From Pogonophryne albipinna (Eukaryota > Chordata > Actinopteri > Perciformes > Artedidraconidae): a stretch of DNA of 64,000 nucleotides. This document shows, one piece after another, positions 62,901-64,000 of this stretch. Under the pieces are notes generated by a model that did not search any database, was not told the origin of the DNA, and saw only the letters and a list, made by a program, of their open reading frames with translations. The stretch is from assembly GCA_028583405.1 (NCBI GenBank), contig CM053261.1, positions 10,782,459-10,846,458 of the forward strand, read 5' to 3'. How positions within the stretch are numbered: the stretch's first letter is position 1; the number at the start of each line of letters is the position of its first letter. The translations under genes were made by a program, and so were the position numbers.

Positions 62901-64000
62901 ATTCCACAACATGTCCAAAGTAATTAATTGTAAGCTAACGGCCAGTGTAGCTGAAATTATGAGTGGCTTGAGAGAGAATATGAATGTAATATTATTATTA
63001 ATAGGCTAAAAATCAGTTCACTATTTGTGTAATTTATAAAGCTGGTTAAAAAAGAAAATGTTTCAATTAAATATGAATGTGGAAGTATAGGGAATTGCAC
63101 TAGTAGTGCACTTACAGTTATTCATATTCAAAGGTGTGCATTTGACTTTTTCACTTGTTTCTTGATGTAGAACGTTCATCTGAATAGTAACTAGACCTAC
63201 TTAATATCTCAGTCAGATACAAGTATGGGAACATTATAATTCCCAGATAAACACAATATTGTGAATTAAAAAAAGAGAAGTAGCATTAATTAGAAATACT
63301 CGAATACATTCCAAATACCTCAACATTGTTCTTTAGCACAAAACTAGTTATTTTACTAAGTTATAGTACAGTACCACCAATGCAGAGTAGCCTTATTTCA
63401 CCATTATTGTAGGACAGACAAAACAAACAATTTAACAATTGGGGGGATATGGGAAAACATTTACCAACAACCCCCGGACACTCAACATTGCACATTGCAT
63501 TTAATACATACAATGTTTAAATGATACTGTCATGTAAATAGTTTGTATACCTAGAAAACTAAATAATGTAATCACAATGCATTTAATTAAAGCATTAAGT
63601 TAGCTAGCTTACCTGCAAACCATGCTGGGCTGCACTAGCATTTACCACTGCTGTAGCACTTAGCATGTTCACTAGCAAGCTCACCTGTCAACAGTTAAAT
63701 CATGTGACTCCGGGTAGAAGGTAACTGTGTGCTCCACATGCGGACCTCATGTTTGTTTTTGTTTTTTGTTAACGCTAGCTGCATGCATTATCCTTCCAGC
63801 ACTTAAGCTAGCTTACCTTTTTTAACCAGGTGAGTGCTAGCTTGAAAAAGTTAGACGAAGTCCTGCTGCTGTCTGTCTTCCGCTCGGACTTCCTTGATCC
63901 TTCTGGTTGTTTTCAGAGGTTCAGGATCACTGCTTCATGAAGGTAAAGCTTGAAAATCCATTTGGCTATGTTCAGTCGTGCTTGAAGACCACGAAGCTGC
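59911..64000. other. Intergenic to window end; nothing seen
   Basis: AT-rich DNA without a supportable gene, RNA or recognised element. Several gctagct/ttagcat strings near 63600-63840 suggest another decayed repeat of the gctaacatgc type. Confidence 0.45.

Overview
This is vertebrate nuclear DNA, almost certainly from a ray-finned fish and probably a percomorph teleost. The reasons are intron-split coding exons, very long (CA)n microsatellites, and fish-type Tc1, L2, V-SINE-like, hAT and TTAA-target transposon remnants. There is no operon structure, no prokaryotic gene and no CRISPR array.

The one gene I can establish is on the minus strand from 40551 to 6430. It is the fish orthologue of CCBE1 (collagen and calcium-binding EGF domain protein 1), the secreted factor that helps activate VEGF-C in lymphatic development. 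I could place all 11 coding exons. They have consensus splice sites and compatible phases, and together give a 405-residue protein: signal peptide, cysteine-rich N-terminus, EGF-like module, calcium-binding EGF module, linker, two collagen blocks split by a PDLSHIKR interruption, and the conserved GSFDF/MADIRNDI C-terminal region. Intron 1 is only 74 bp. Intron 2 is about 23.3 kb and holds most of the mobile-element debris.

Layout. 1-6.2 kb: intergenic DNA 3' of ccbe1, with a block at about 3.48-4.65 kb that looks like conserved non-coding DNA. 6.2-17 kb: ccbe1 exons 11 to 3, with an L2/CR1-like LINE 3' end, a perfect inverted repeat and two long CA arrays around a telomere-like dispersed repeat in the introns. 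17-40.3 kb: intron 2, with CA arrays, two TTAA-flanked DNA transposons (about 1.0 and 2.0 kb), a repeat with an internal duplication, a tRNA-derived SINE and a hAT transposase fragment. 40.3-40.6 kb: exons 2 and 1. 40.7-64 kb: upstream intergenic DNA, with a 309-bp CA array, a Tc1 transposon with an intact DD34E core but no 3' end, two related L2 3' fragments 8 kb apart and several LINE tails. No neighbouring gene is visible on either side.

I did not find a clearly new biological system. The most useful leads are a tandem (NAGNAG) acceptor in ccbe1, a possible cryptic exon in intron 2, a TTAA transposon that keeps a promoter, leader exon and splice donor without its transposase, the truncated Tc1 copy, a minisatellite grown inside an L2 tail, and the candidate conserved non-coding blocks. 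Family names rest on remembered family features; no database search was run.
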